Shown here: positions 47,876 through 56,209 of the stretch, piece after piece | Layout of the letters: each line of letters starts with the position of its first letter | Numbering within the stretch: the first letter of the stretch is position 1 | DNA from: Neiella marina | Lineage (GTDB): Bacteria; Pseudomonadota; Gammaproteobacteria; Enterobacterales; Neiellaceae | Length of the DNA: 64,000 bases | Direction of reading: 5' to 3' | NCBI RefSeq assembly: GCF_002165625.1 | Contig: NZ_NGNS01000009.1 | Span: 93,538-157,537 of the forward strand | The notes under the pieces: model-generated | Database searches by the model: none | What the model was told of the DNA's origin: nothing | Seen by the model: only the letters and a program-made list of their open reading frames with translations | Position numbers and translations under genes: made by a program

Positions 47876-48724
47876 TTATTGCCGTGCTAATCGGAATGGT
47901 GCCGGTTGTGGTTCAAAGTTCGAGCGAAATGGGTTAATGTCAAGTCCGCCTCGGCGAGTATATCGAGCCAGCACCGATAGTTGTTGAGGCTGACAGAAGG
48001 TCATGATGTCAGTGAATATTCGCTCCACGCACTGTTCATGGAATTCGTTATGAAGGCGAAACGAGATCAAGTAGCGAAGCAACGCCTCGTGATTGATTTG
48101 GGCGCCTTTGTAGTGAATTTGTACTGAACCCCAATCGGGTTGATTGGTGATCAAACAGTTGGATTTGAGTAAGTGACTGACCAGTGTTTCTTCCACTTCT
48201 GCGCCATCTGCAGCACCTTGCAATAGTTCATTGCTGAATTCAAAGTCATCAATCGCAATATCAAGCTCATCCAAGCAGTCGCCGTCAAGTTGTGCCAACG
48301 GCAGCAGGCTAAATTGATCAGGCAACAATAGTTGCACCGCAACCTCTTGTCCTGCGCATTGACTAAGATCCTGACGCATCAGCTGCTGAACCTGTTCAAT
48401 GGAATCAAACCGGCTTTGATTAAAGCTGTTGAGATACAACTTGAACGATTTAGATTCGACCAGGTTAGGGCTAGTACAAGGCAGAGTAAATAGGCCAATG
48501 GCTACCACAGGTTTACCCCTGGCGTTGAGCCAGCTGATTTCATAGCCGGTCCAATCATCGACACCATGAAATGGCAGTGCCGCGGCAGAAAGTTTGATAT
48601 CGTCTCGGTTCAACGAGCGGGGTACCGCTTGCAGTTGACTGGGATCGTATTGCTGGGGGTAGTTTGTTTGTTGGCCGAGTCCTAAACCCTTCAGTTCAGG
48701 GGCATCATGGTAGTGCTTGCTCAT
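47876..48724 (-). CDS. queF: NADPH-dependent 7-cyano-7-deazaguanine reductase QueF
   Basis: Reduces preQ0 to preQ1 in queuosine synthesis. The 282-residue length is the long, unimodular-duplicated form, as in E. coli. The nucleophilic cysteine lies in [19 protein letters not shown] (near residue 190), and the substrate region is [19 protein letters not shown]. It is divergent from syd, as in E. coli. Confidence 0.96.
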   Translation of the reverse strand: MSKHYHDAPELKGLGLGQQTNYPQQYDPSQLQAVPRSLNRDDIKLSAAALPFHGVDDWTGYEISWLNARGKPVVAIGLFTLPCTSPNLVESKSFKLYLNSFNQSRFDSIEQVQQLMRQDLSQCAGQEVAVQLLLPDQFSLLPLAQLDGDCLDELDIAIDDFEFSNELLQGAADGAEVEETLVSHLLKSNCLITNQPDWGSVQIHYKGAQINHEALLRYLISFRLHNEFHEQCVERIFTDIMTFCQPQQLSVLARYTRRGGLDINPFRSNFEPQPAPFRLARQ

Positions 48725-48794
48725 GGGATGACACGAAATTACTGATAAAAATGACGGTCTTTATTGTATATCAATCGACGGATGAAAAACTGAA

Positions 48795-49352
48795 ATGAAT
48801 GACCCAAAAGCCATCGCTTGCGCTTTAGAACAGCTGATTGAGCGCTTTCAAGCTGATTATTTAGCTCAAATCGGAGAGCATCACTGTGTCGAGGTTGATG
48901 ATGATTGGCCCTCGGCTTGTGTTCCGGCAGATGCAAAAGATGGCGAGCTAAGCAGTTGGAAAGTATGTTTACGCGATGATGTTGACCAGTTTGCCGAGCT
49001 TGAACAAGCAATGTCGGTGGACTTGCATCCGAGCGGTAAAGCATACTGGAATGCACTTTATGCTGCTGGTATCACGATTGAATCTGAGGTTGGCCCTGTC
49101 GAGTTGTTGATGCCGTGGAATCAGCAAGACTACGTCCGTTTCTTGCAAAATTTAACTGGCCACTTATTGACCCAAAAGCGCTTTAAGCTTGAGCCCAGTG
49201 TGTTTATTGGGGTAGCCCTGAATTCTGAACTAGTGATATCCGTTGCCGATGATGGCTCGGTTGTCGCAGAGTTACCAGGTCGGCCGCCAAGTCATACATT
49301 GGCCCCGACATTGGTTGAGTTTTTGCAATCAGCCAAGCCACTGATTCAGTGA
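48795..49352 (+). CDS. syd: SecY-interacting protein Syd
   Basis: A 185-residue protein matching Syd, a cytosolic protein that binds SecY. Family patterns include ELEQAMSVDLHPSGKAYW, VELLMPWNQQDYVRFLQNLTGHLL and VFIGVALNSELVISV. It lies 70 bases from the divergent queF start. In E. coli syd is followed by csrB and yqcC; here the same order holds with four extra genes inserted. Confidence 0.95.
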   Translation: MNDPKAIACALEQLIERFQADYLAQIGEHHCVEVDDDWPSACVPADAKDGELSSWKVCLRDDVDQFAELEQAMSVDLHPSGKAYWNALYAAGITIESEVGPVELLMPWNQQDYVRFLQNLTGHLLTQKRFKLEPSVFIGVALNSELVISVADDGSVVAELPGRPPSHTLAPTLVEFLQSAKPLIQ

Positions 49353-49355
49353 CGG

Positions 49356-49664
49356 CTAACCCCCTCTGAGCTCACTAATTTGCTGCTGCAATGAGATCAC
49401 TTGCTGCTGTAGCTGGCGAACTGCTTGAGTTAGCTGCTCGTTTGTCATGGGCTCGACTTGCGGCGACTCAGAGGCCTGTTCCACCACTTTGCGCGCCGAA
49501 TCGGCGCCACTATCGCTTTGTTGCGCGGCTTTCACTGCTGGCATCAAAATGGCGAGTGGCACAGGCTGCGACAAGTGGCGCTTCACTCTGGCGACGGTTG
49601 GTTGCTGATGTTGCGCGCGAATATGGGCAACGGCTTGATCGACGATAGCTTGGTAATCTGGCAT
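49356..49664 (-). CDS. Small putative DNA-binding protein with a C-terminal coiled coil
   Basis: A 102-residue protein (MPDYQAIVDQAVAHIRAQ...). Residues 3-42 resemble the helix-turn-helix of KfrA-N-like proteins (PTVARVKRHLSQPVPLAILMPAV), and residues 75-102 are a glutamine-rich coiled coil. I chose the ATG at 49664; the longer frame continues to 49895 over the start of the divergent GNAT gene, and the extra residues look non-coding. Convergent with syd, with 3 bases between the stops. Function uncertain. Confidence 0.6.
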   Translation of the reverse strand: MPDYQAIVDQAVAHIRAQHQQPTVARVKRHLSQPVPLAILMPAVKAAQQSDSGADSARKVVEQASESPQVEPMTNEQLTQAVRQLQQQVISLQQQISELRGG

Positions 49665-49876
49665 GACTCTAATGAAGTTAGCGAAATAGCGCCAGTGTAC
49701 AAAGTCATCAAGACAAAGCCCAGTGTTGAACTCATTGCTTGCTTTAACTTGGTCCTGGAGTGTTGAACAAAATGTGGTCAAGTGCGCAATTTTAAGTGTT
49801 GTCAAAGTGATCCTATTGGCTTTGCCGTTCAACCCTCGTAGGTTCGGAAAAAAGCCAGACATTATTAAGGGACATA

Positions 49877-50500
49877 ATGACAACAACGACTTCACTGCGA
49901 CTTCAGTACCTCGGTGCAGAGGACGCAGGCATCGCCGCTAGTTTACTGTTTCAGGCCTATCATGATGACGCCATGTTTCAAGGCATTTTTGACGTCGACA
50001 ATGAAAACTACGAGCAGCGTTTACGGGCCTTGTTCCGCGAAGAGCTCGATGTATTCTGGCAGTATCAACTACCTGTTATTGGCGCCTTTGATAGCGATTT
50101 GTTGGTTGGCGTGGCTTGCTTGCAAACGCCAGAGTCACCGCTTGCCGGAGGCCGTTTCTGGAACTGGCGGATGAAAATGCTGCTATCTGCAGGCATCGTC
50201 AGCACCAGTAGGTTGCTTGAAAAAGAACAACGTATTTGCCAAGCCTTACCGTCTAATAACTGCTATCAGCTTAGCCTGCTAGCCACTGCGCCGAACTACC
50301 AAGGGCATGGGGTCGGCGATACGTTGTTGGCGGGCGTCGAAAGCTTACTTGACGAGCAGCGGGCTGCTGACGGTGTTGGTATCTTTGTGAGTCAGCCACG
50401 CTCAATCGATTGGCTTGAGCAACATCGCTACAAGCAAATTAAACAACTCGAATTTGCCAATATTTCAGGCACCTTGATGTTTTTGTATCGGCAACAGTGA
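49877..50500 (+). CDS. GNAT-family N-acetyltransferase
   Basis: A 207-residue acetyltransferase. The acetyl-CoA motif is visible in LSLLATAPNYQGHGVGDTLLAGVESL (Q/RxxGxG/A type, near residue 145). The N-terminal half is more divergent. ATG 49877 has AAGGGACATA upstream. Substrate unknown. It lies just upstream of the CsrB RNA. Confidence 0.85.
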   Translation: MTTTTSLRLQYLGAEDAGIAASLLFQAYHDDAMFQGIFDVDNENYEQRLRALFREELDVFWQYQLPVIGAFDSDLLVGVACLQTPESPLAGGRFWNWRMKMLLSAGIVSTSRLLEKEQRICQALPSNNCYQLSLLATAPNYQGHGVGDTLLAGVESLLDEQRAADGVGIFVSQPRSIDWLEQHRYKQIKQLEFANISGTLMFLYRQQ

Positions 50501-50540
50501 ATCAAGGGCTAACTACCATCATCAGCTAATCCCTGCTAAG

Positions 50541-50562
50541 TGTGTGCGAAATGTCGCACACA
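50541..50562. promoter_or_regulatory. Perfect 22-base palindrome upstream of the CsrB-type RNA
   Basis: TGTGTGCGA-AATG-TCGCACACA lies about 190 bases before the predicted RNA start, at the distance where the UvrY/GacA site lies in E. coli csrB. It has no T tract, so it does not look like a terminator for the GNAT gene. The match to the TGTAAG-N6-CTTACA consensus is limited, so the regulator is uncertain. Confidence 0.5.
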
Positions 50563-50699
50563 CCTTGTAAGCTATTCTGCCTTTGGTGGCGTGGCAATAT
50601 CGCTCCCGTAGCGACTCAACATAATGAAAATTAATAAAAAATTATGCTTGGGCAGCTTTGTTGCTCTGATTGTCTAATTTAACAAATTATTATCATCTA

Positions 50700-50726
50700 T
50701 TGCTGATAAATGCTGATGGCGTAAAT
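50700..50726 (+). promoter_or_regulatory. Tentative promoter of the CsrB-type RNA
   Basis: TTGCTG (50700-50705) and TAAATT (50721-50726, with two mismatches to consensus) are spaced 15 bases apart. This would place the RNA 5' end near 50735. It is weak, as expected for an activator-dependent promoter. Confidence 0.35.
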
Positions 50727-50734
50727 TAGATCCC

Positions 50735-50999
50735 GAGTTGGCGACAAGCACGGATGGTTGATCACAGGAGTGATAGCAGGAAGCTCGCCAAGCGAGCAGG
50801 ATGCTCCATCAAGCTCGGAGAGTTTGACTACTCAGGCAGCAGGGATGTTGCTAGGACGGCGATCGGGATTGATCGGCAGGGGAATCAGGAACGTCAATTA
50901 AGGCGGCAGTATGGACACTGGCATGTTTAGGATGAATATGACGGGGGAGCGAGCTGGATGCTCATAAAAAGCCAGGGTTGCTTGCAACCCTGGCTTTTT
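50735..50999 (+). ncRNA. csrB: CsrB-family small RNA (sequesters CsrA)
   Basis: About 265 bases with 14 GGA motifs on the plus strand, several times more than chance. Many sit in hairpin loops: ATCAC-AGGA-GTGAT (50761), GAGC-AGGAT-GCTC (50794), CGATC-GGGATT-GATCG (50860), CAGT-ATGGAC-ACTG (50907), CATGTTT-AGGAT-GAATATG (50922) and GAGC-TGGAT-GCTC (50951). A strong terminator ends it. The E. coli csrB gene lies between syd and yqcC, the same neighbourhood. Such RNAs bind many CsrA dimers and relieve repression of their mRNA targets. The 5' end is estimated; the 3' end is firm. Confidence 0.9.
50966..50999. terminator. Bidirectional terminator of csrB and the chemoreceptor gene
   Basis: AAAAAGCCAGGGTTGC and GCAACCCTGGCTTTTT form a perfect inverted repeat separated by TT. 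It ends the rightward RNA and lies 24 bases beyond the stop of the leftward chemoreceptor. Confidence 0.95.
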
Positions 51000-51023
51000 G
51001 GTGTTTGACCCGGTCATTGTCGG

Positions 51024-52658
51024 TCAGATCTTGAAGCGCCCAACCAATTGGGATACTTCGTTGGTGTGGGAGCCAACTCGCTCATTGGCGCTGGTCACAT
51101 CCAAGGTGATTTGATAAGTCTCTTCAGCAACTTGCTTGATTCGAACGCCATTTTCCGAAATTTGGTCTGCGGTGCTGCTTTGTTGCTCAGATGCGGCTGC
51201 AATTTGGGTATTCATGTCGGCAATCGACTTGACTGCGACACTTATCTGCTCCAACACATCTCCGGTTTGCGCCGCTAGTTCGACCACTTGCTGAGTACCA
51301 TTCTGACTGGCTTTCATTGCTTCAACGGCCGCGGCACTCTCGCTTTGCAAGCGTTCAATGATGTCACGGATTGAACTGGTCGATTCTTGGGTGCGCTGCG
51401 CTAGAGTACGGACTTCGTCAGCAACCACGGCAAAGCCGCGACCTTGTTCACCAGCGCGGGCTGCCTCAATGGCTGCATTTAGAGCCAGCAAGTTGGTTTG
51501 TTCCGCAATACTGCTAATCACATCCATCACGGTACCAATTTCGTGGCTGCCGGTTTCAACCCGCTGAATGACTTGAGCAGACTTCTCGATATCGCTCACC
51601 AGATCCTCGATACTTTCTACCGTTTTGTTGACCACAGCGCGGCCATTATCGACGTCATTATCGGCTTTGTGAGTCGCAGAGGCTGCATCGCTGGCATTCC
51701 GGGCAACCTCTTGCACGGTTGCTGCCATTTCGGTCACCGCGGTCGCAATCTGATCATTTTCCGCTTGTTGGTTTGAAGTGGCGTCCTGAGCTTTAGTAAT
51801 TTGCCGTGTTGCTTCGCCAAGTTCAGTATTGAGGCCTGACATGGCCCCCTTAATATGGCCAATAATGCCGGCCTGATTCTCGACAAAGGAGTTGAACGCC
51901 ACACACAACTCGCCGATCTCGTCCTTTCCTTGAGCCCTAATACGCTGAGTAAGGTCTCCTTCACCTTCAGCAATGTCGCGGATTCGATCGCGCACTTCAC
52001 GAATAGCATTGGTGGAGTAGATTGCTGTGACATAAGCAATCGAAAAGGCGATGACGATTCCAACGATAGCTACCAGCCAGATAGTCCAAGTGACGTTTTC
52101 TCGGACTGTTATCGCGTGCTCAATACTAACAGCGGCTTCCTGCTCGGTTAGTTCGGTTAATTTGTCAATCAAGTCTCGGGCGCGTTCGAACTGGGCGCTT
52201 GACTCTCCAACACTCAATGTTCTGGCGCGCTGTTGCGACTCTTTGGCAAGGCTTAATACCTGGTTGGATAGTGATTGCCAGCGATTCAGTTCGGTTTGAA
52301 AATCATCGTACATCCGAAGTTGGCCAGCGTCGCTAGCAAGAGATTTGGCTTTGCTTACTCGTTCCGCTGCTTGCTGGATGTTTTCTTGTTGTTGAGTCAC
52401 CAGGTCAGCATAATCGGGATGAGATGAATCGATGGTGATCAGCGTGCGCTCGGCCAGTATCGATTGATATAAGTCGCGATCAGCTTGTAGTAAAAAGTTA
52501 ACCCGAGGCAAAAAACTATCAGAGAAGGTTGATGTGTCGTTGCCAAGTTGCCGAGTGGCATTGAGCGCGACGACGATTAATACCACGATTGCTGTGCCGA
52601 ATATGGCTGCAATTAACATTTGCTTGGCCATAAATCGTAAATTGTGAAGCCATCCCAT
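51024..52658 (-). CDS. Methyl-accepting chemotaxis protein
   Basis: A 544-residue chemoreceptor. Membrane segments lie at about residues 11-33 and 190-217, with a helical periplasmic sensor of about 155 residues between them (four-helix-bundle type). A HAMP domain follows, then the signalling domain with the hairpin tip [39 protein letters not shown]. The start has GGAGGAAG upstream. The ligand is unknown. It separates csrB from the yqcC block. Confidence 0.94.
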   Translation of the reverse strand: MGWLHNLRFMAKQMLIAAIFGTAIVVLIVVALNATRQLGNDTSTFSDSFLPRVNFLLQADRDLYQSILAERTLITIDSSHPDYADLVTQQQENIQQAAERVSKAKSLASDAGQLRMYDDFQTELNRWQSLSNQVLSLAKESQQRARTLSVGESSAQFERARDLIDKLTELTEQEAAVSIEHAITVRENVTWTIWLVAIVGIVIAFSIAYVTAIYSTNAIREVRDRIRDIAEGEGDLTQRIRAQGKDEIGELCVAFNSFVENQAGIIGHIKGAMSGLNTELGEATRQITKAQDATSNQQAENDQIATAVTEMAATVQEVARNASDAASATHKADNDVDNGRAVVNKTVESIEDLVSDIEKSAQVIQRVETGSHEIGTVMDVISSIAEQTNLLALNAAIEAARAGEQGRGFAVVADEVRTLAQRTQESTSSIRDIIERLQSESAAAVEAMKASQNGTQQVVELAAQTGDVLEQISVAVKSIADMNTQIAAASEQQSSTADQISENGVRIKQVAEETYQITLDVTSANERVGSHTNEVSQLVGRFKI

Positions 52659-52773
52659 AACTCAATCTTCCTCCAGTTGAGATGACTTTAACTGTAGCAA
52701 CGGCTTGTTATATCTCCATCTAAAGTCTGAAGAAATTGATAAACTGAGGCCTAACTAGCGTTTCTAATTACGT

Positions 52774-53781
52774 TCAGCTCACTGGCGGCTTTACTTGTTG
52801 AAACAGCTGTCCAATTGCTTGACTCAATTGGACAGAGCGTTGCGGCCAGCGAAGCGCTTCAAGGGTCGCTTGACGGCATTGTGGAATGGCCGTGAGATCG
52901 GCGATGAGGGCGGCAAAGACCGCATCCCCTTGTGGACATTGAACCACGCTTTCAAGCAAGTTCACGACCCGCTCTGGGCTATTGAAATAGCGCCAATGAC
53001 GAGCACAGACAGTGATCAATAGGTCAATCGATTGGCTTGTGTTGAGAACACCAGAGATGATTTCGCTTTGTGGTTGTTGTTGCGCTCCTGTCAGAGCTCG
53101 AAGCCAGAATGTATCTCGCTTCTCTACTGGCCAGCTCATCAGTTTAGTTTGAATGGGGGCAGGTAAGCGAATGTGTTCAAGGCATTGAGCCAGTGCACAA
53201 AATGCTGGCTCGGGCAGATATTCAAGCTGGCTAGCCATATGGTCAGCGCTGGCGCTGTCTAAACGCTCGGTCAAATCGGCGATGCCTTGGAATCCCAATG
53301 CTTGCCAGCCGTCGTCACTCGGATGATGGCAGAAATAGTCGTAGGCAGGTTCGTAATAAATCGACGCCGATTGATGGAGTTTGCTCCGAATACGGGCATT
53401 CAGTACTGCTAGCTTCTCTGTCGATGGCTTGAAAGCGTAGGGGTGATTGTTGAGTGATTCCGCATCGATATCGGCATTGGCGATATCTTCGCCCAGTGCT
53501 TGAATGACCATGCGCAAAAAATCATCGCGACCACTGAATATCAGTTTGCTCACTTCATCAACGGCAAATTTCAACAACCATAGATAGGGCGTTTGAGCTT
53601 GTTCAGGCTTAGAAAATACCACGGCGAAACAAGCGTGACCTTGAATTGGATAGGGGTAAGGGACCGCGCCCTGTTCAAACTCGACAAATTGCTGCTTGTC
53701 AATGCGCTGAACAGTTCGACCCATGTCGTAAACCGTGTAGTGACAACCGCCAAGGGTTAATACTTGATCGATAGTGCTCAT
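52774..53781 (-). CDS. DUF3549-family protein
   Basis: A 335-residue protein whose start (IDQVLTLGGCHYTVYDMGRTVQRIDKQQFVEFEQGAVPYPYPIQGHA) fits the DUF3549 family of gammaproteobacteria. No signal or membrane segment. ATG 53781 is chosen (MSTIDQ); a longer frame adds 21 residues without family resemblance. It is divergent from yqcC, where relatives usually have it. Function unknown. Confidence 0.8.
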   Translation of the reverse strand: MSTIDQVLTLGGCHYTVYDMGRTVQRIDKQQFVEFEQGAVPYPYPIQGHACFAVVFSKPEQAQTPYLWLLKFAVDEVSKLIFSGRDDFLRMVIQALGEDIANADIDAESLNNHPYAFKPSTEKLAVLNARIRSKLHQSASIYYEPAYDYFCHHPSDDGWQALGFQGIADLTERLDSASADHMASQLEYLPEPAFCALAQCLEHIRLPAPIQTKLMSWPVEKRDTFWLRALTGAQQQPQSEIISGVLNTSQSIDLLITVCARHWRYFNSPERVVNLLESVVQCPQGDAVFAALIADLTAIPQCRQATLEALRWPQRSVQLSQAIGQLFQQVKPPVS

Positions 53782-53881
53782 GAACGTGACTGAATCCTGA
53801 AATAATCGGGCTGGGCATTGTAAGGGATGGTGCTTCGTTGGCAAAATCGAAAGTTCATCATTCTAATTCGGTGACATCAAT

Positions 53882-54193
53882 ATGCCTCGTAGTCAACAGA
53901 TGGCGGAATTACTTCAGCAGCTCGAAACTGAACTGAAAAATCAGAATTTGTGGCAGACAGAGCAACCTAATGAACAAGCATTGGCGAGTACCCTGCCTTT
54001 TTGTGTTGATACCCTCAGCATGGCGCAATGGCTTCAATTTGTGTTCTTGCCAATCATGCAAGATCTGATCGAACAGCGCCGAGAGTTGCCAGAGGCGATT
54101 GCTATCAGCCCTATGGCTGAGGAAGTTTATCGCCATGAACTGACCCAGCGAGCTCCTCTCATCCAGATTCTCAGGACCATTGATGTTTGTTGA
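53882..54193 (+). CDS. yqcC: YqcC-family protein (DUF446)
   Basis: A 103-residue helical protein matching YqcC (ELEGELKNQ-like start, then TLPFCVDTLSMAQWLQFVFLPIMQDLIEQ). It always accompanies truC; its end overlaps the truC start by 11 bases. Function unknown. The order yqcC-truC-yqcA is the same as in E. coli. Confidence 0.93.
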   Translation: MPRSQQMAELLQQLETELKNQNLWQTEQPNEQALASTLPFCVDTLSMAQWLQFVFLPIMQDLIEQRRELPEAIAISPMAEEVYRHELTQRAPLIQILRTIDVC

Positions 54194-54950
54194 ACGGCCC
54201 GAATTACCGATTCTATATCTCGACGATTACATTGTTGCAATTGATAAACCAAGCGGTCTGCTCGTTCATCGAACCGCTCTGGCTCGCGGCGAAGTATGGT
54301 TTGCTATGCAGCTGGTACGCGATCTTTTGGGTCGTCATGTGTTCCCAGTTCACCGGTTAGACCGGCCAACGTCAGGGGTGTTGCTGTTTGCGCTCAGTGC
54401 CGATGTAGCCCGTGTGATTGGTGAGCAGTTTCAGCTCCATCAAGTTGCCAAAAGCTACCTGGCACTGGCGAGGGGCTGGTTGCAGGGCCAAGGTTCGGTG
54501 GACTATCCACTGAAAGAGCAACTAGATAAAACCACGGACCGATTGGCGGACCAACAAAAACAAGCACAACAAGCGGTGAGTCACTACTGCGCTTTATCTC
54601 ATTTGGAGTTGCCCTATGCTGCCGGGCGTTACAAATCAAGCCGATTGACTTGGTTGCGATTAACGCCTGAAACTGGACGCAAGCATCAGTTGCGACGTCA
54701 TTTGGCTCATCTTAGACACCCAATAATTGGCGACACTACCCATGGTGACGGTCGCCAGAATCGGGCTTTTGCTGATTTCTCAAAGGTACAGCGGTTAATG
54801 CTGCATGCCGAGTCGCTGACCTTGAAACATCCGGTTTCTCAACAAATGCTCACAATTACCGCGCCATTGCCAACGGAGTGGCAATTGATGCAAGCCGATA
54901 ACCATTGGCCAGGATGCAATCCGTTGATAAGCTCTGTGGCCTTTAGTTGA
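54183..54950 (+). CDS. truC: tRNA pseudouridine(65) synthase TruC
   Basis: Makes pseudouridine 65 in tRNA. The 255-residue RluA-family enzyme has the catalytic aspartate in HRLDRPTSGVLLFA (near residue 58) and ETGRKHQLRRHLAHLRHPIIGDTTHGDG in the C-terminal half. I chose ATG 54183, three bases after a possible TTG. It overlaps yqcC and precedes the flavodoxin by 12 bases. Confidence 0.96.
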   Translation: MFVERPELPILYLDDYIVAIDKPSGLLVHRTALARGEVWFAMQLVRDLLGRHVFPVHRLDRPTSGVLLFALSADVARVIGEQFQLHQVAKSYLALARGWLQGQGSVDYPLKEQLDKTTDRLADQQKQAQQAVSHYCALSHLELPYAAGRYKSSRLTWLRLTPETGRKHQLRRHLAHLRHPIIGDTTHGDGRQNRAFADFSKVQRLMLHAESLTLKHPVSQQMLTITAPLPTEWQLMQADNHWPGCNPLISSVAFS

Positions 54951-54962
54951 GGAGTAAAGTCT

Positions 54963-55412
54963 ATGACCAAATTGGCGATCATCGTTGGCTCTGTATATGG
55001 TGGTGCAGCTGAGCTAGCAAACCATATTTGTGACTTGGCAAAAGGTAAATCAGTTGATGCCAATATATTTGAAGAAGCGACGTTGCAACAAGTGATCGAT
55101 TTTTCGGCAGAACATTGGTTGGTGGTGACATCGACAACAGGGCAGGGAGACTTGCCACCGAGCATCGAAGGTTTTTACCAAGATTTGAACGATAAGTTTC
55201 CAATGCTGACTGATACCAAAACAGCGGTTCTGGCATTAGGAGATAGCAGCTATGGTGAAACATTCTGTGGTGCAGGTACCTTAATCTCAGACTTGTTAAA
55301 CGAGCTCGGCAGCAAACAACTCATGCCAGTGCTCAATGTCGATGCCTGTGAGCACTTTGAAGCGATCAATGGCGCCGAAGAGTGGATTAACGATCTCCTC
55401 ATCCAATTGTAG
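54963..55412 (+). CDS. yqcA: Flavodoxin (YqcA/MioC type)
   Basis: A 149-residue short-chain flavodoxin. The FMN phosphate loop is VGSVYGGAAELANH (residues 8-21), and STTGQGDLPPS and LALGDSSYGETFCGAG form the ring-binding loops. Position after truC is that of E. coli yqcA. It is expected to carry electrons in the cytosol; the partner is unknown. Confidence 0.93.
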   Translation: MTKLAIIVGSVYGGAAELANHICDLAKGKSVDANIFEEATLQQVIDFSAEHWLVVTSTTGQGDLPPSIEGFYQDLNDKFPMLTDTKTAVLALGDSSYGETFCGAGTLISDLLNELGSKQLMPVLNVDACEHFEAINGAEEWINDLLIQL

Positions 55413-55761
55413 GTCAGCGCTGTTCATCTTTGTTGGGCCGAGTGAACGGATTGCTTTCATCGCTCGGTTTCCTGCCACATCTTTTGTTCCAATCTATCTC
55501 AGGTGACTGTGCTTGTTAATGGTGCGCTACAGAATAAGGTTGTGCACTGTTAGCTGGGTGTAAGGATTGTTATCTGCCTGTTGGTTAAATTTGGGTTAAT
55601 TTGTTAACGGCAAAAGGCGCTGATATTTATTCGATTCTCGACGGAATTGTGGTGAATTAACAACTCGTTGGTGGCGATCCAAATTGGTGCAACTGTGAGA
55701 CCGTTTTCTATTTGAAGTCCGCCACAACTTGCGTAACTGTGGTGTTATAAACTGATTTAAA

Positions 55762-55777
55762 TGTGACTTTTGTCACA
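55762..55777. promoter_or_regulatory. CRP-type binding site
   Basis: TGTGA-CTTTTG-TCACA: both half-sites match the CRP consensus exactly, with the correct six-base spacer, inside AAATGTGA...TCACAGAT. It lies about 430 bases upstream of the porin start, so activation would need a distal promoter or a second site. Confidence 0.7.
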
Positions 55778-55996
55778 GATGATGGCGACGCTGCTCTCTA
55801 CTATCAGCGCCGTTGGTTAGCACAGGCTAAGCTGAGCAACGACAAGACAACTTGCGCTCTAAACAGTTAGTTAGTTAGTTAGTGGTTTTGGTGGGCAAGA
55901 GGAATTAGTGAAATCGACGCGCAACTGTCATCTGATTGCAATCATGGACAGTTAAAAAGTGCAAAAGTTCACGGAAAAATGAAAAAAATTTCAAAG

Positions 55997-56016
55997 TTTG
56001 CTGACAGGTCAGCAAA
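55997..56016. promoter_or_regulatory. Perfect 20-base palindrome (operator candidate)
   Basis: TTTGCTGAC-AG-GTCAGCAAA, about 200 bases before the porin start. The arms are exact; the flanks are AT-rich. A LacI- or GntR-type operator is plausible, but the regulator is not in the window. Confidence 0.5.
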
Positions 56017-56035
56017 TTGAACTATCTTTCACTGG

Positions 56036-56051
56036 CGTAACAACTGTTACG
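56036..56051. promoter_or_regulatory. Perfect 16-base palindrome (operator candidate)
   Basis: CGTAACA-AC-TGTTACG lies 20 bases after the 55997 palindrome and differs from it in sequence, so the two may bind different proteins. Confidence 0.45.
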
Positions 56052-56209
56052 TTTGGTTAAAGCGCAATTAACGGTGGCTCCGTAAATTGCAATAACGATA
56101 ACAATGTGATTTAGCCCAACCGGGCGTTGAGCAGGAAATTCCCGCTCTTGTAATAGGTAATAACGAAGAGCTGCGGCTTTTCAAAAAATAACTGATAAGG
56201 GAAGTCATC

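Larger units (their letters stand above)
55413..56209. other. Long regulatory region upstream of the LamB-like porin
   Basis: 797 bases without a supported gene. It holds a perfect CRP-type site (55762), a run of TTAG repeats (about 55867-55886), and two perfect palindromes (55997 and 56036). The AT-rich stretch and clustered sites suggest a regulated promoter with a long untranslated leader. Confidence 0.7.

Noticed and set aside
49665..49895. N-terminal extension of the small putative DNA-binding protein
   Set aside because: It overlaps the start and ribosome site of the divergent GNAT gene, and the residues look unlike coding sequence; an internal start was preferred.
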